Program-made: the position numbers and the translations under genes
Assembly: GCA_026397955.1 (NCBI GenBank)
Contig: JAPLTV010000065.1
Span: 1-64,000, forward strand
Length of the DNA stretch: 64,000 bases
Direction of reading: 5' to 3'
Origin: Verrucomicrobiota bacterium
GTDB taxonomy: Bacteria > Verrucomicrobiota > Verrucomicrobiia > Opitutales > UBA953
In this document: positions 36,138 to 44,582 of the stretch, one piece after another
Layout of the letters: the number at the start of each line of letters is the position of its first letter
Position numbering within the stretch: position 1 is the stretch's first letter
Notes under the pieces: generated by a model
Told to the model about the DNA's origin: nothing
Databases searched by the model: none
The model's input: the letters and a program-made list of their open reading frames with translations, nothing else

Positions 36138-38888
36138 ATGCGCAAGAAATCATCCAAGTCGTCCGACGAAGTTTCCGCCCCCGCCGGTTCCAAGATCCTA
36201 GTCATTGCCGAGAAGCCCTCGGTGGCGACCGACCTGGCGAAGGTCCTCAAGGTACCTAAGGCCAACAGCGATTACTTTGAGAACGACAAGTGGGTGATCA
36301 GTTCTTCCATCGGCCACGTGGTACGCCTCGTGGATCCGGATGACATCGACCCGAAGTTCAAGCGCTGGACCCTCAAAGATCTCCCGATCGATCCGGTCAA
36401 GTTCGACGGGACCGCCAGCCCCGGCATTCTCAAGGCAGTCATCAGCGAGCGTAATAACGGCGACCGTTATAAGCTGCTGAAGAAGCTCCTCAACCGTCCG
36501 GACGTCGGTACGGTCGTCAACGCCTGCGACGCCGGCCGCGAAGGCGAACTCATCTTCCACTACGTCTACCAGCTCGCGAAGTGCAAACTACCCTGCCAGC
36601 GCCTCTGGCTGGCGAGCATGACGAACACGGCCATCGCCGAAGCTTTCGACCACTTGCTGCCCGCTTCCGCCAAGCAAGGCCTGCTCGACGCGGCGATCTG
36701 CCGCTCCCAAGCCGACTGGCTCGTGGGCATGACGGCAAGCCGCTTCTCGACCATCATCATCGGTGGCGCGAAACGCGAAGTCTTCTCAGTCGGCCGCGTC
36801 CAGACCCCGACGCTCATGCTCATCGTGAAGCGCGAGCTGGAGATCCGTAATTTCGTCCCGAAGACCTTCTGGAAGATCGAAGGCGACTTTGGCATCTCCA
36901 ATGGCGGGTACCGCGGCGCCGCCCAGGTCCCCGGCGTCACCGACCGCAAGGAAGCCGAACGCTTCTACGACGAAGCCCAGGCCCGCAAGGTAGCCGAAGA
37001 GTCGATCAAGATCGGTACCGGCATCGTCACCGACGAACGAAAGCCGAAGAAGGAAAGCGCCCCCCGTCTCTTCGATCTCACGACCCTCCAGCGCGAAGGC
37101 AACCGTCGCTTTGGCTTCTCGGCCAAGACCACCTTAGGCGTCGCCCAGGCCCTCTACGAAAAGCACAAGGCGCTCACCTATCCTCGTACCGATTCCCAGT
37201 ACCTGCCCGAGGATTACCTCCCGAACGCCAAGGCCGCTCTCCAGTCCCTCGAAGGCGCCCATCCGGCCGGAGTCTTCGCCAAGCAAGCACTCCGCAGTGG
37301 CTGGGTCGATTCCGCTGGCCGCCGCGTCTTCGACAACAAGAAGGTCAGCGACCACTTCGCCATCATCCCGACCGGCACCGTCCCCCACGGCCTGACCGAC
37401 GTAGAACAGAAAATCTACGACCTCGTCGTCCGTCGCTTCGTCGCCGTCTTCTTCCCGATGGCCGAGTTCGAAGAGACCGTCCGCACGACCCTCGTCGGTG
37501 AACATAATTTCCGCACGACGGGCAAGGTGCTCGTCGTCGCTGGCTGGCGCGCCGTCTGGGGCCAGGAAGCCGAAGCCGAAGCCGAAGAAGACAAGGACAA
37601 GGAAGGCTCCGCGAGCCTCCCCGCCCTCGCTTCCGGTGACGGTTCTCCCGCCAAGGCCAAGGTCAACGGCGTTGACGTCAAGGAAGACGCGACCAAGCCG
37701 CCGGCCCGCTACAACGAAGCCTCGCTCCTCGGCGCGATGGAAAATGCCGGCAAGCTCGTCGACGACGAAGCCCTCGCCGAAGCGATGAAGGAACGCGGTC
37801 TCGGCACGCCCGCGACCCGCGCTGCCACGATCGAAGAACTCCTCTCGAAGACCTACATCGAACGTCAGGGCAAGGAACTCGTCCCCCTCGCCAAGGCCTT
37901 CCAGCTCCACCAGTTCCTCCACGCCAAGGAAATGGGCGTCTTCACGGAACCGCAAATGACCGGCGAGTGGGAATACAAGCTCAAGCAGATTGAGCACGGC
38001 AAGATGGGGCCGCGCGAATTCATGATGGAGATCAAGGCGCTCCTTGAGATCATCGTGAAGAAGGGCGCCGTGAAGCCGCCTTCGCTCGAACTGGCCCCGC
38101 AGGTCCTCTCCCCGACCGACGGCAAGCCGCTGCAGACTGACGGAGAGAAATACTTCTCCCAGGACATGGTCGGTACGACCGATCGCCCAAAGCTGACAAT
38201 ATATGTCGGCATGAACGGCCACACCATTACACCGACTGAAGTAGCCGAACTGATCGAGAAGCGTCGCATCGGCCCCTTCTCCGACTTCCGCTCGATGAAG
38301 TCGGGCAAGAACTTCACGGGCTACATCGACCTCGTCGACCCGGACACAATCAAGCCTCGCGGCACCGAAGAGAAGACCGAGACCACCCCAGCCCCAGCTC
38401 CTGCCGCCGAAGGCGAAGAAGCCAAGCCGGTCAAAGCCCCTCGCAAGACCAAGCCCAAGGCCCCGAGCGGTAAACTCAAGGCAGTGCTTTACTTCCCGCC
38501 TCGCGAAGGCGCCGACGGTAATCCTGACGCCTTTGACGCCGAGTGGCCGGTCCTCGGCCCCTGCCCCGTCAGCGGCCTCGCCGTCCAGCATACCCCGACC
38601 GCGGGTTACCGAGTCTGCCCACACAAGGCCCAGGAGGCCGGTGCGAAGAAGACTTTCAGCCTCAACTCCGAGATGCTCAAGTCGCCGATCTCGGCTGACG
38701 ACGTCCGCCGACTCCTCAACGAGGGCAAGACCGGGCTCAAGAAGTTCGTCTCCAATCGCACCAAGCGCACTTTCGAAGCCTTCCTTGTCGCCGACAAGCA
38801 GAAGGGTTGGTGGTTCGAATTCCCTCCCCGCAAACCTCGCGCCCCCAAGGGTGCACCTGCGGAGAAGAAGTCGGACGAGCCGTTCTGA
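36138..38888 (+). CDS. type IA DNA topoisomerase (topoisomerase III/TopB-like)
   Basis: 916 residues. Toprim domain with VIAEKPSVA and the metal motif ACDAGREGE; the catalytic Tyr348 lies in LTYPRTDSQYLPEDY; RYNEASLLGAMENAGK and RGLGTPATRA follow. An acidic Glu/Lys-rich insertion (about residues 475-495) sits within the core. Instead of zinc fingers, the C-terminus has two TopB-type C-terminal repeats (YVGMNGHTITPTEVAEL and FSLNSEMLKSPIS with GKTGLKKF), separated by Pro/Ala/Lys-rich linkers, and a basic tail. It relaxes or decatenates DNA. Topoisomerase III is the nearer family; it may serve as the main type IA enzyme if no topA exists elsewhere. Confidence 0.9.
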   Translation: MRKKSSKSSDEVSAPAGSKILVIAEKPSVATDLAKVLKVPKANSDYFENDKWVISSSIGHVVRLVDPDDIDPKFKRWTLKDLPIDPVKFDGTASPGILKAVISERNNGDRYKLLKKLLNRPDVGTVVNACDAGREGELIFHYVYQLAKCKLPCQRLWLASMTNTAIAEAFDHLLPASAKQGLLDAAICRSQADWLVGMTASRFSTIIIGGAKREVFSVGRVQTPTLMLIVKRELEIRNFVPKTFWKIEGDFGISNGGYRGAAQVPGVTDRKEAERFYDEAQARKVAEESIKIGTGIVTDERKPKKESAPRLFDLTTLQREGNRRFGFSAKTTLGVAQALYEKHKALTYPRTDSQYLPEDYLPNAKAALQSLEGAHPAGVFAKQALRSGWVDSAGRRVFDNKKVSDHFAIIPTGTVPHGLTDVEQKIYDLVVRRFVAVFFPMAEFEETVRTTLVGEHNFRTTGKVLVVAGWRAVWGQEAEAEAEEDKDKEGSASLPALASGDGSPAKAKVNGVDVKEDATKPPARYNEASLLGAMENAGKLVDDEALAEAMKERGLGTPATRAATIEELLSKTYIERQGKELVPLAKAFQLHQFLHAKEMGVFTEPQMTGEWEYKLKQIEHGKMGPREFMMEIKALLEIIVKKGAVKPPSLELAPQVLSPTDGKPLQTDGEKYFSQDMVGTTDRPKLTIYVGMNGHTITPTEVAELIEKRRIGPFSDFRSMKSGKNFTGYIDLVDPDTIKPRGTEEKTETTPAPAPAAEGEEAKPVKAPRKTKPKAPSGKLKAVLYFPPREGADGNPDAFDAEWPVLGPCPVSGLAVQHTPTAGYRVCPHKAQEAGAKKTFSLNSEMLKSPISADDVRRLLNEGKTGLKKFVSNRTKRTFEAFLVADKQKGWWFEFPPRKPRAPKGAPAEKKSDEPF

Positions 38889-39659
38889 TCAGCGCTCCCA
38901 AGACTGTCTGGGAATCCGCTGTAGAATGCCAAGGCGCAGTTCATTCTCCATCGTACGCAGCCTGATCAGGTCCTCCGGAAAGCCGTCATCCTTGGAACGC
39001 ATCCGCGTCTCCCAATAATTCCGATACCACCGATAGGCTTCGGCCTTCCGGCCGGCACCCCAGTCGAAGTCCGCGCTGATTCGGGCCGCATACCACGGAG
39101 CATCTGTCACTTCCGCGGCCTGACGGTAGTAATCGGCGGCGAGCCGGAGGTCTTTCAGTTTACCTTCCGCAAGGAAGCCTGCCGCCAGGAGCAAGGAGGT
39201 GCGATTACGAGCATGCCCCAAGCCTTCTTCCAGGACATCCAGCCCAAGGCGGCCGTATTGACGAAAAAGCCGCTCCTGGGTCTCGGCAGGTACCTTAGCA
39301 TAGCCGCCGCGACGGCGGATCTCCCAGTGCGCCATATCCAGACCGATGCGCAGACCGGCGTTCTCCCAGAAATAACGGGCGTGCGGATCAAGTGTACAGG
39401 CTGTGCGCATGAGGGCTTCGCAGCCGGGACGATCGCGCCTTTCCCAGAAGACGTAGCTGCGGATCCAGGCAATATCCGCGACGACCGTACGCAATCCGCC
39501 CAGCACGCCAAGGAGCACGCCTTGCCCCAGCGTAGGCTCGAGCTCTTTGCGGCCGATCTCAGGGATGCTCGGACGGACGCGCCGCCAGGAGGATTCAGCC
39601 AAGGATCCGGCTCCGAGGATAAGCACGCCGACCACGAGCCAGGGAGCGAATCGGCGCAT
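38889..39659 (-). CDS. TPR-like membrane-anchored protein of an ABC transporter operon
   Basis: 256 residues with an N-terminal hydrophobic anchor (RFAPWLVVGVLILGAGSLAES). The rest is helical with tetratricopeptide-like spacing (CEALMRTACTLDPHARYFWENAG, LRLAADYYRQAAEVTDAPWYAARI, AEAYRWYRNYWETR). Its start codon abuts the stop of the ABC permease gene, so it is very likely co-expressed and may be an accessory or assembly factor for that transporter. No enzyme motif seen. Its stop abuts the topoisomerase stop, convergent. Confidence 0.75.
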   Translation of the reverse strand: MRRFAPWLVVGVLILGAGSLAESSWRRVRPSIPEIGRKELEPTLGQGVLLGVLGGLRTVVADIAWIRSYVFWERRDRPGCEALMRTACTLDPHARYFWENAGLRIGLDMAHWEIRRRGGYAKVPAETQERLFRQYGRLGLDVLEEGLGHARNRTSLLLAAGFLAEGKLKDLRLAADYYRQAAEVTDAPWYAARISADFDWGAGRKAEAYRWYRNYWETRMRSKDDGFPEDLIRLRTMENELRLGILQRIPRQSWER

Positions 39660-40492
39660 CAGATTTCCCTCCGACGGAAGATCAGGGACCCGAGGGTCAG
39701 ATAGGCTGCCAGATAGGCCACACCGGAGACACCGACGGCGATCAAGGCGCCCTCCTCGACGGCGGAGGACCCGAGGACCAGGGCGTCCGCGAGGTTGAAT
39801 TGCTGAAGGTTAGGAATCAGACGTGTGCTGACCCAAAGGAAGAACGCATAGACCGGCGAGTCCGTCGGACGCAGGAGCGCGTCCTGCGCAATCCACTGGA
39901 GCTGACCGGCGACGACGGCCAGCGAGCCCACCACGACGGCAAAAAGAAAGGTCCGCGCCAAAGCGGAGATCGCGAGGACGATGGAGATCACCACGCCCAG
40001 ACGGAGCCATTGCAGCAGCACCAGCTCGCACAAGCCGACGATGCTGAACGTGGCCGGAATCTTGCCGGCCTGCTCGGCGGCGGCGATCAGTTCCTGCTCG
40101 CGCGCCCACAGGACGACGCCCTGAAGACCCGCCAAGACCAAGACGAAGACGCCCAGCACCGCCCAGGCGCCAAAGAACTTGCCGAGCAAGAATTCGGCCC
40201 GGCTCAGTGGCTTGGCTAGCAACGTGAGCGCGGTTTTGTTGTCGATCTCGCTGAAGAACAGCTGCGCGGTCATGACCACCGCGAGGACGGAGCCGAAGAA
40301 GAACATGCCGCCGAAGCCGAAATCGGCGATAAACTTGAGCTCCCCATGGCCGAAGTCGAAGACACGGAAGGAGACGGAGGACAGCACCATCGCGGCGCTG
40401 AGCACGAGCAGGAAGGCGAAGAAACGCTGGCGGACAGCTTCGAGGAAGGTGACCCGGGAAATCCAGAGCGTGCGGCGGAGGGAGTCTTTCAT
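39659..40492 (-). CDS. ABC-2 type transporter permease
   Basis: 277 residues with about six hydrophobic segments, including FFAFLLVLSAAMVLSSVSF, GGMFFFGSVLAVVMTAQLFF, AWAVLGVFVLVLAGLQGVVLW and LRLGVVISIVLAISALART. The loop EIDNKTALTLLAKPLSRAEF is typical of ABC-2 permeases. It forms a transporter with the ATPase encoded 1 base upstream on the same strand; the cargo is unknown. One base overlaps the TPR-like gene. Confidence 0.88.
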   Translation of the reverse strand: MKDSLRRTLWISRVTFLEAVRQRFFAFLLVLSAAMVLSSVSFRVFDFGHGELKFIADFGFGGMFFFGSVLAVVMTAQLFFSEIDNKTALTLLAKPLSRAEFLLGKFFGAWAVLGVFVLVLAGLQGVVLWAREQELIAAAEQAGKIPATFSIVGLCELVLLQWLRLGVVISIVLAISALARTFLFAVVVGSLAVVAGQLQWIAQDALLRPTDSPVYAFFLWVSTRLIPNLQQFNLADALVLGSSAVEEGALIAVGVSGVAYLAAYLTLGSLIFRRREI

Positions 40493-40493
40493 G

Positions 40494-41345
40494 TCAGGCG
40501 TCTCGGCTTCCGGTCACGAGTTCACGGAAGAGGTCTTCCAGGGAGCGGCGAGGATGGGTGATGGAGGTGACCTTGGCGCCATGCGCCTCGAGCGCCGCCT
40601 CGGCGGCGGCCCGCGCGGCGGGTGTCATCGCTTCGATCGTCATCACGTGGCGGTCGCGACGGGAAAGGACGTCCTCCACGGCGCCTTCGAGCACGAGTTT
40701 GCCGCGATCCATGATGGCGACGCGGTCGCAGACCTGCTCGACCTGTCCGAGCAGGTGGGAACAGAGGACAATGGTCTTACCCTTATCGCGCATCGCATGA
40801 ATCATCCGTCCGATTGAGGCAGAGCCGACCGGATCGACGCCGGCGGTGGGTTCGTCAAGGATGACGAGTTCGGGATCATGTACCACGGCCTGGGCGAAAC
40901 CGATGCGCTGGAGCATCCCCTTCGAATAGGTCCCGATCGGACGACCGGCGGCTTCGTTCATCGCAGCCAAACCCAACGCATCCTCAACGGCGGCATCGAG
41001 ATCGGCGGAGGCGACGCCGCTGAGCTGCGCGCAGTAGCGCACGAGTTCGCGGCCGGTAAGGAACTTATGAAAATAGGGAGCCTCCGGCAGGAAGCCCGTG
41101 CGGCGGCGAGCGGCGCTCGTGGCGGAAGGTTCGCCAAGGATACTGATCTCGCCGGCGGTCGCGGAGACAAGGCCGAGCACGATCTTCAACGTGGTGCTCT
41201 TGCCGCAGCCATTGGGACCGAGCAGGCCGTAGACCTGTCCGCGCGGGATCTCCAGCGAGAGATCGTCGACGGCCCGTAGCTTGAGTCCGCGGATACCGAT
41301 ACGGAAATCCTTGGTCAGGTGGCGGACGGAAATGGCGGAACTCAT
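40494..41345 (-). CDS. ABC transporter ATP-binding protein
   Basis: 283 residues from the ATG at 41345, inside the stop of the acylphosphatase gene (ATGA). Walker A LLGPNGCGKSTT, Q-loop region, signature motif YSKGMLQRIGFAQAVV, Walker B LVILDEPTAGVDP and H-loop LCSHLL are all present, followed by a C-terminal extension common in ABC-2 exporters (RRSLEDLFRELV). It pairs with the downstream permease. Substrate unknown. Confidence 0.92.
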   Translation of the reverse strand: MSSAISVRHLTKDFRIGIRGLKLRAVDDLSLEIPRGQVYGLLGPNGCGKSTTLKIVLGLVSATAGEISILGEPSATSAARRRTGFLPEAPYFHKFLTGRELVRYCAQLSGVASADLDAAVEDALGLAAMNEAAGRPIGTYSKGMLQRIGFAQAVVHDPELVILDEPTAGVDPVGSASIGRMIHAMRDKGKTIVLCSHLLGQVEQVCDRVAIMDRGKLVLEGAVEDVLSRRDRHVMTIEAMTPAARAAAEAALEAHGAKVTSITHPRRSLEDLFRELVTGSRDA

Positions 41346-41623
41346 CGGCGGAGGGCGAACTCGCGACACGTGCGCAAGCCGGTGAAAGTCTTGATCTCCT
41401 CGCCCCGGATATGGCCGTCGAGGGACTTCGCGATCTGGTCGGTGAAGGCTTCCACTTCGCCTTCGTCGCCCTCGGCATGCAGATAGACCCTGCCGTCGGC
41501 CAAGTTCTGGACGTATCCCGTCACGTCATATCCACGGGCCAAACCGAGGACTTGGGCTCGAAAACCGACCCCTTGGACGTGCCCGACATACCAGACATCA
41601 CGATGGGAGACATGGGTTGACAT
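41342..41623 (-). CDS. acyP: acylphosphatase
   Basis: 93 residues, normal for this small alpha/beta enzyme that hydrolyses acyl phosphates. The phosphate cradle and catalytic Arg are in VGHVQGVGFRAQV; the catalytic Asn is in YVQNLADGRVYLHAEGD. It overlaps the ABC ATPase gene by ATGA and probably heads that operon, although a metabolic link to the transporter is not apparent. Confidence 0.92.
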   Translation of the reverse strand: MSTHVSHRDVWYVGHVQGVGFRAQVLGLARGYDVTGYVQNLADGRVYLHAEGDEGEVEAFTDQIAKSLDGHIRGEEIKTFTGLRTCREFALRR

Positions 41624-41681
41624 AACCTGAACCTCGGGGGATAGTTACAACTCAGCCAATCACAGCAACCGCAATCCGACT

Positions 41682-41978
41682 ATGTCTCTCCACCTCGCCA
41701 TGCTCGACGGCCCCGTTATCTGGGTTGTCCTCTTCGTTGTCCTGCTCCTCTTCGGAGGTTCCAAGCTGCCCGAGTTAGCCCGCGGCCTGGGCAAGGCGAA
41801 GAAAGAATTCAAGAAGGCTTCCGAGGAAGTCGAAGACGAAGTCCGTAGCGCCGTCGAAGAAGACGAACGCAAGAAGCTCCGCATGAAGCAGATCGAAGAA
41901 GAAGAACGCGCCGCGGTCCGCGCCAAGCTCGAAGCCGAAGAGCGCGCCAAGCGAGCCCAAGACGGCAAGCAGAACTAA
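41682..41978 (+). CDS. tatA: Sec-independent translocase TatA/TatE subunit
   Basis: 98 residues: a short N-terminal membrane helix (PVIWVVLFVVLLLFGGSKLPELARGLG) with the Phe-Gly hinge, an amphipathic helix (KAKKEFKKASEEV) and a long charged coiled-coil-like tail of Glu/Lys/Arg. It forms the Tat pore with TatC, which is not in the window. ATG 41682 is used; a second ATG 18 bases inside is also possible. A clear intrinsic terminator follows the stop. Confidence 0.9.
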   Translation: MSLHLAMLDGPVIWVVLFVVLLLFGGSKLPELARGLGKAKKEFKKASEEVEDEVRSAVEEDERKKLRMKQIEEEERAAVRAKLEAEERAKRAQDGKQN

Positions 41979-41985
41979 GACCTCC

Positions 41986-42008
41986 GGGGCCTACCAAGGC
42001 CCCTTTTT
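41986..42008 (+). terminator. intrinsic terminator after tatA
   Basis: Perfect 6-bp stem GGGGCC (41986-41991) / GGCCCC (41998-42003) with a 6-base loop, followed directly by five T. It lies 8 bases past the tatA stop and 9 bases before the ribE ATG, so ribE must be transcribed by read-through or from a promoter inside this short stretch. Confidence 0.8.
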
Positions 42009-42016
42009 ATTTCCCG

Positions 42017-42607
42017 ATGTTCACAGGGTTAGTCCAGGGAGCCGCCAAGGTTGTCGCCATTGCCCCCCGCGAGAAGGACGGTGCCCGCCTGACCCTCGCC
42101 CACCCCCTGCTCTCTTCCGCCAAGCCGGGGGACAGCATCTCCACCAACGGGTGCTGCTTGACGGTCGTCGACCCTCAGGGGCAACAAGCCAGCTTCGACC
42201 TCCTCGCCGAGACCCTTCGCCTGACCAATCTCGGCGACCTTCGCCCGGGCTCGGTCGTCAACATCGAGCCCAGCCTCCTGCCGACCGATCGGATGGGAGG
42301 ACATTTCGTCACCGGACATATCGATGGTTGCGGCGAGGTCGTTTTCCTCGAACGGGATGGCGCCGACTGGCGCCTGGACATCAAGGCTTCCGACGCCTTC
42401 CTCCGCCACATCGTCCGCAAGGGCTGTGTCGCGGTAGACGGCATGTCCCTGACGGTGGCGGACGTGATTCCCGGCGGCTTCCGTATCTGGGTCATCCCGC
42501 ACACGCTGGAAGTGACCAACCTCGCCAGCCGTAAAGCCGGAGACCGGGTCAACCTGGAGTCCGACCTGCTGGCCAAGTACGCCGAGAAGCTCCTGGGCAA
42601 GGCCTAG
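42017..42607 (+). CDS. ribE: riboflavin synthase alpha chain
   Basis: 196 residues; dismutes two 6,7-dimethyl-8-ribityllumazine to riboflavin. Two internally homologous lumazine-binding halves: N-terminal FTGLVQ with SISTNGCCLTVV, and C-terminal GHIDGCGEV with VAVDGMSLTVADV and IPHTLEVTNL. No other rib gene or FMN riboswitch is adjacent. The start is unusually close (9 bases) to the tatA terminator. Confidence 0.95.
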   Translation: MFTGLVQGAAKVVAIAPREKDGARLTLAHPLLSSAKPGDSISTNGCCLTVVDPQGQQASFDLLAETLRLTNLGDLRPGSVVNIEPSLLPTDRMGGHFVTGHIDGCGEVVFLERDGADWRLDIKASDAFLRHIVRKGCVAVDGMSLTVADVIPGGFRIWVIPHTLEVTNLASRKAGDRVNLESDLLAKYAEKLLGKA

Positions 42608-42611
42608 AGGC

Positions 42612-43271
42612 TCAAGCGGGGCCGGTCGAAGTCTCGTCCAGACGTGCCTTTAAACGAGCGGCGACGACCTCATCGGCTTCGCCTTCCGCCGGCATGGGCT
42701 CGCGGAGCAAGGTGACTTCCACCTTGGAGAACGGAATCGGCATCGCAAACCGATCCCAGCTACGCATCCGCCAGCAGGCGTGGTAGCGGATACCCATCAC
42801 GACGAAAGGACTGCGCGTCAGGCGGGCCAGAGATACCGCGCCGGACTTGAACTCAAGGGCGGGGCCCTTCGGGCCATCAGGGGTGATGCCAGTATGATTA
42901 CCAGCGCGCATCAAACGAGTCAGGGTCATCAGGGCGGCGGCGCCGCGACGATTGGAGGAACCCCGCACCGCGGTGATGCCCATGAACCGGAAGAAAGCGA
43001 CCAGCCAGGCGCCGTCCTTGCTCGTGCTGATGAGCGCCGTCACCGGACGCGTGAAATAGCGGTTCGCAATCCACGACGAGACGAAAAGCTTGTCGTGCCA
43101 GAGCAGCAGGACGGTAGGACCCTCGGAGTCGTCGATGCGGTCAACGTTACAACGGAATCTCAAGGTGGCCAGCCACAGTCGCAGGAACAGCGCCATCGGC
43201 ACGACCCAGACCCAATGATACCACGGCACCACCGCCGGGGCATCGGTTAGTTCTCTAGGGGCATCGGACAC
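42612..43271 (-). CDS. DUF374 lysophospholipid acyltransferase family protein
   Basis: 219 residues. An N-terminal hydrophobic segment (WYHWVWVVPMALFLRLWLATL) precedes the acyltransferase-like catalytic motif LLLWHDKLF (His-x4-Asp type, with Lys), ISTSKDGAW, RGSSNRRGAAAL and TPDGPKGPALEFKSG. Members lie in the LPLAT superfamily and are probably membrane-associated lipid A/phospholipid acyltransferases; the substrate is unproven. It lies 38 bases downstream of the NUDIX gene on the same strand, and is convergent with ribE, with 4 bases between the stops. Confidence 0.85.
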   Translation of the reverse strand: MSDAPRELTDAPAVVPWYHWVWVVPMALFLRLWLATLRFRCNVDRIDDSEGPTVLLLWHDKLFVSSWIANRYFTRPVTALISTSKDGAWLVAFFRFMGITAVRGSSNRRGAAALMTLTRLMRAGNHTGITPDGPKGPALEFKSGAVSLARLTRSPFVVMGIRYHACWRMRSWDRFAMPIPFSKVEVTLLREPMPAEGEADEVVAARLKARLDETSTGPA

Positions 43272-43309
43272 ACCCCTCTATCTCACCTCCCTGCGGGTAG
43301 TTCAAACAA

Positions 43310-43858
43310 TTACGCCGACAGCCCCAAGGCACGACGGACGCCCGGCCTACGTAATAGATGGGACAACGGGGTGGCGAACACCTCGGGGTCCAACCCAGCC
43401 CAGACCTCGGTCTCCGCAGGAGTACGCCACAGGATTGAGTCCACTTCAAAGGCCGCCAAAGAGGTCGGATAGTCTCCGCGTAGCACATAAGAACGGACGA
43501 ACTCGTTGCCGAGCTCGGCGTGCCATGGGGCGTAGTCGACCTCGAGTAATGCCTGCGGCAATACATCTAACCCAAGCTCCTCGCGCAGCTCACGAACTGC
43601 CGCCGTGAGATAATCCTCCCCGGAATCGACATGGCCAGCGCACGAGGAGCTGAGCAACCCGGGGCAGTTGTCCTTGGCGTAAGAACGGCGCTGCAGGCAG
43701 AGTTGCCCGTCACCACGCAGCCAGAAGATATGGATCGCTCGATGGAGCAAGCCGCGCCGATGGATCTCCCGGCGGAACTCCCGTCCGACGACGGCATCCC
43801 GCTCGTCGACGACATCAAACACCTCATCTGGCGATTGGCCGACTTCGCGCTGGCTCAT
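43310..43858 (-). CDS. NUDIX hydrolase (YfcD/IPP isomerase-like subgroup)
   Basis: 182 residues from the ATG at 43858, which overlaps the stop of the upstream metallopeptidase-like gene (ATGA). The Nudix box is complete: Gly in GHVDSGED, then the AVRELREELGL helix. The N-terminal part (DVVDERDAVVGREFRREIH, HRAIHIFWLRGDGQLCLQRR) is typical of the isopentenyl-diphosphate isomerase-like subgroup that includes YfcD. It probably hydrolyses a nucleoside diphosphate derivative; the substrate is unknown. It follows mazG and ygjP in an apparent house-cleaning operon. Confidence 0.88.
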   Translation of the reverse strand: MSQREVGQSPDEVFDVVDERDAVVGREFRREIHRRGLLHRAIHIFWLRGDGQLCLQRRSYAKDNCPGLLSSSCAGHVDSGEDYLTAAVRELREELGLDVLPQALLEVDYAPWHAELGNEFVRSYVLRGDYPTSLAAFEVDSILWRTPAETEVWAGLDPEVFATPLSHLLRRPGVRRALGLSA

Positions 43859-44580
43859 CGTCCGAGATCCATGATGACGTTCCACCGCTTGGTCAGCTCG
43901 CGGTCGTGTTTCTTCCAATCCGGATCCCACGCGGCCAACTGATTCCAGAAACGATCGGAATGATCCATGTGACGGCGATGGGAAAGTTCATGCAGGATGA
44001 CGTGGTCGTGCAGCATCGGCGGGAGCAGGATCAACCTCCAGTTCAGCGAAAGAGTCCCGGTCGAGGAACATGAACCCCAACGGGTGGTCTGGTCGCGCAC
44101 GCTGACCTGCTCGACCGTGACGCCGACCTTGCAGCTCAGACGGTCTACGGCCAGCCCTAGACCAGTCTCGGCCAGGCGACGGATGACCCGGACCGCTCCG
44201 GCCTCCGGATCAGCCGACGGCATGACGAGATCCACCTTATCCTCCGTCTTCGAGATACGAATGGATCCACGCGTGCCCGACTCCATCTCGATCGCCAGCA
44301 GGCGGTCATCTAGGGTCACCCAAGGAAACTTACGCAGATGCGAGGTGAGCGAAGGCTGGACAGTGCGGGACTTGGCCAGCACGCGTTCCAACCAAGGAAG
44401 ATTATCGCGGAGGAAAGCCAGCGCGGAGGCATGAGTGGCGTGCGGAGGATAAGTGAGGATGACCTTCGGCCCCGGCTTAACCGACAGCCGAACGCGGGTG
44501 GTACGGGCGGAGACACGTGGCCACACCAGCACGGGGCGGCCGCCGACGTGCACGGTGAGTGGCTGGTCGTCCTGCTCCAT
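43855..44580 (-). CDS. YgjP-like metal-dependent hydrolase
   Basis: 241 residues of the DUF45/YgjP zinc metallopeptidase-like family. The HExxH motif appears as HELSHRRHMDHSDRFW, preceded by the characteristic RDQTTRWGSCSSTGTLSLNWRLILLP. The N-terminal half is beta-rich (RLSVKPGPKVILTYPP). Some homologues are UTP- or nucleotide-linked phosphohydrolases or unknown peptidases; the true substrate is unsettled. It starts 2 bases after the mazG stop. Confidence 0.88.
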   Translation of the reverse strand: MEQDDQPLTVHVGGRPVLVWPRVSARTTRVRLSVKPGPKVILTYPPHATHASALAFLRDNLPWLERVLAKSRTVQPSLTSHLRKFPWVTLDDRLLAIEMESGTRGSIRISKTEDKVDLVMPSADPEAGAVRVIRRLAETGLGLAVDRLSCKVGVTVEQVSVRDQTTRWGSCSSTGTLSLNWRLILLPPMLHDHVILHELSHRRHMDHSDRFWNQLAAWDPDWKKHDRELTKRWNVIMDLGR

Positions 44581-44582
44581 GC

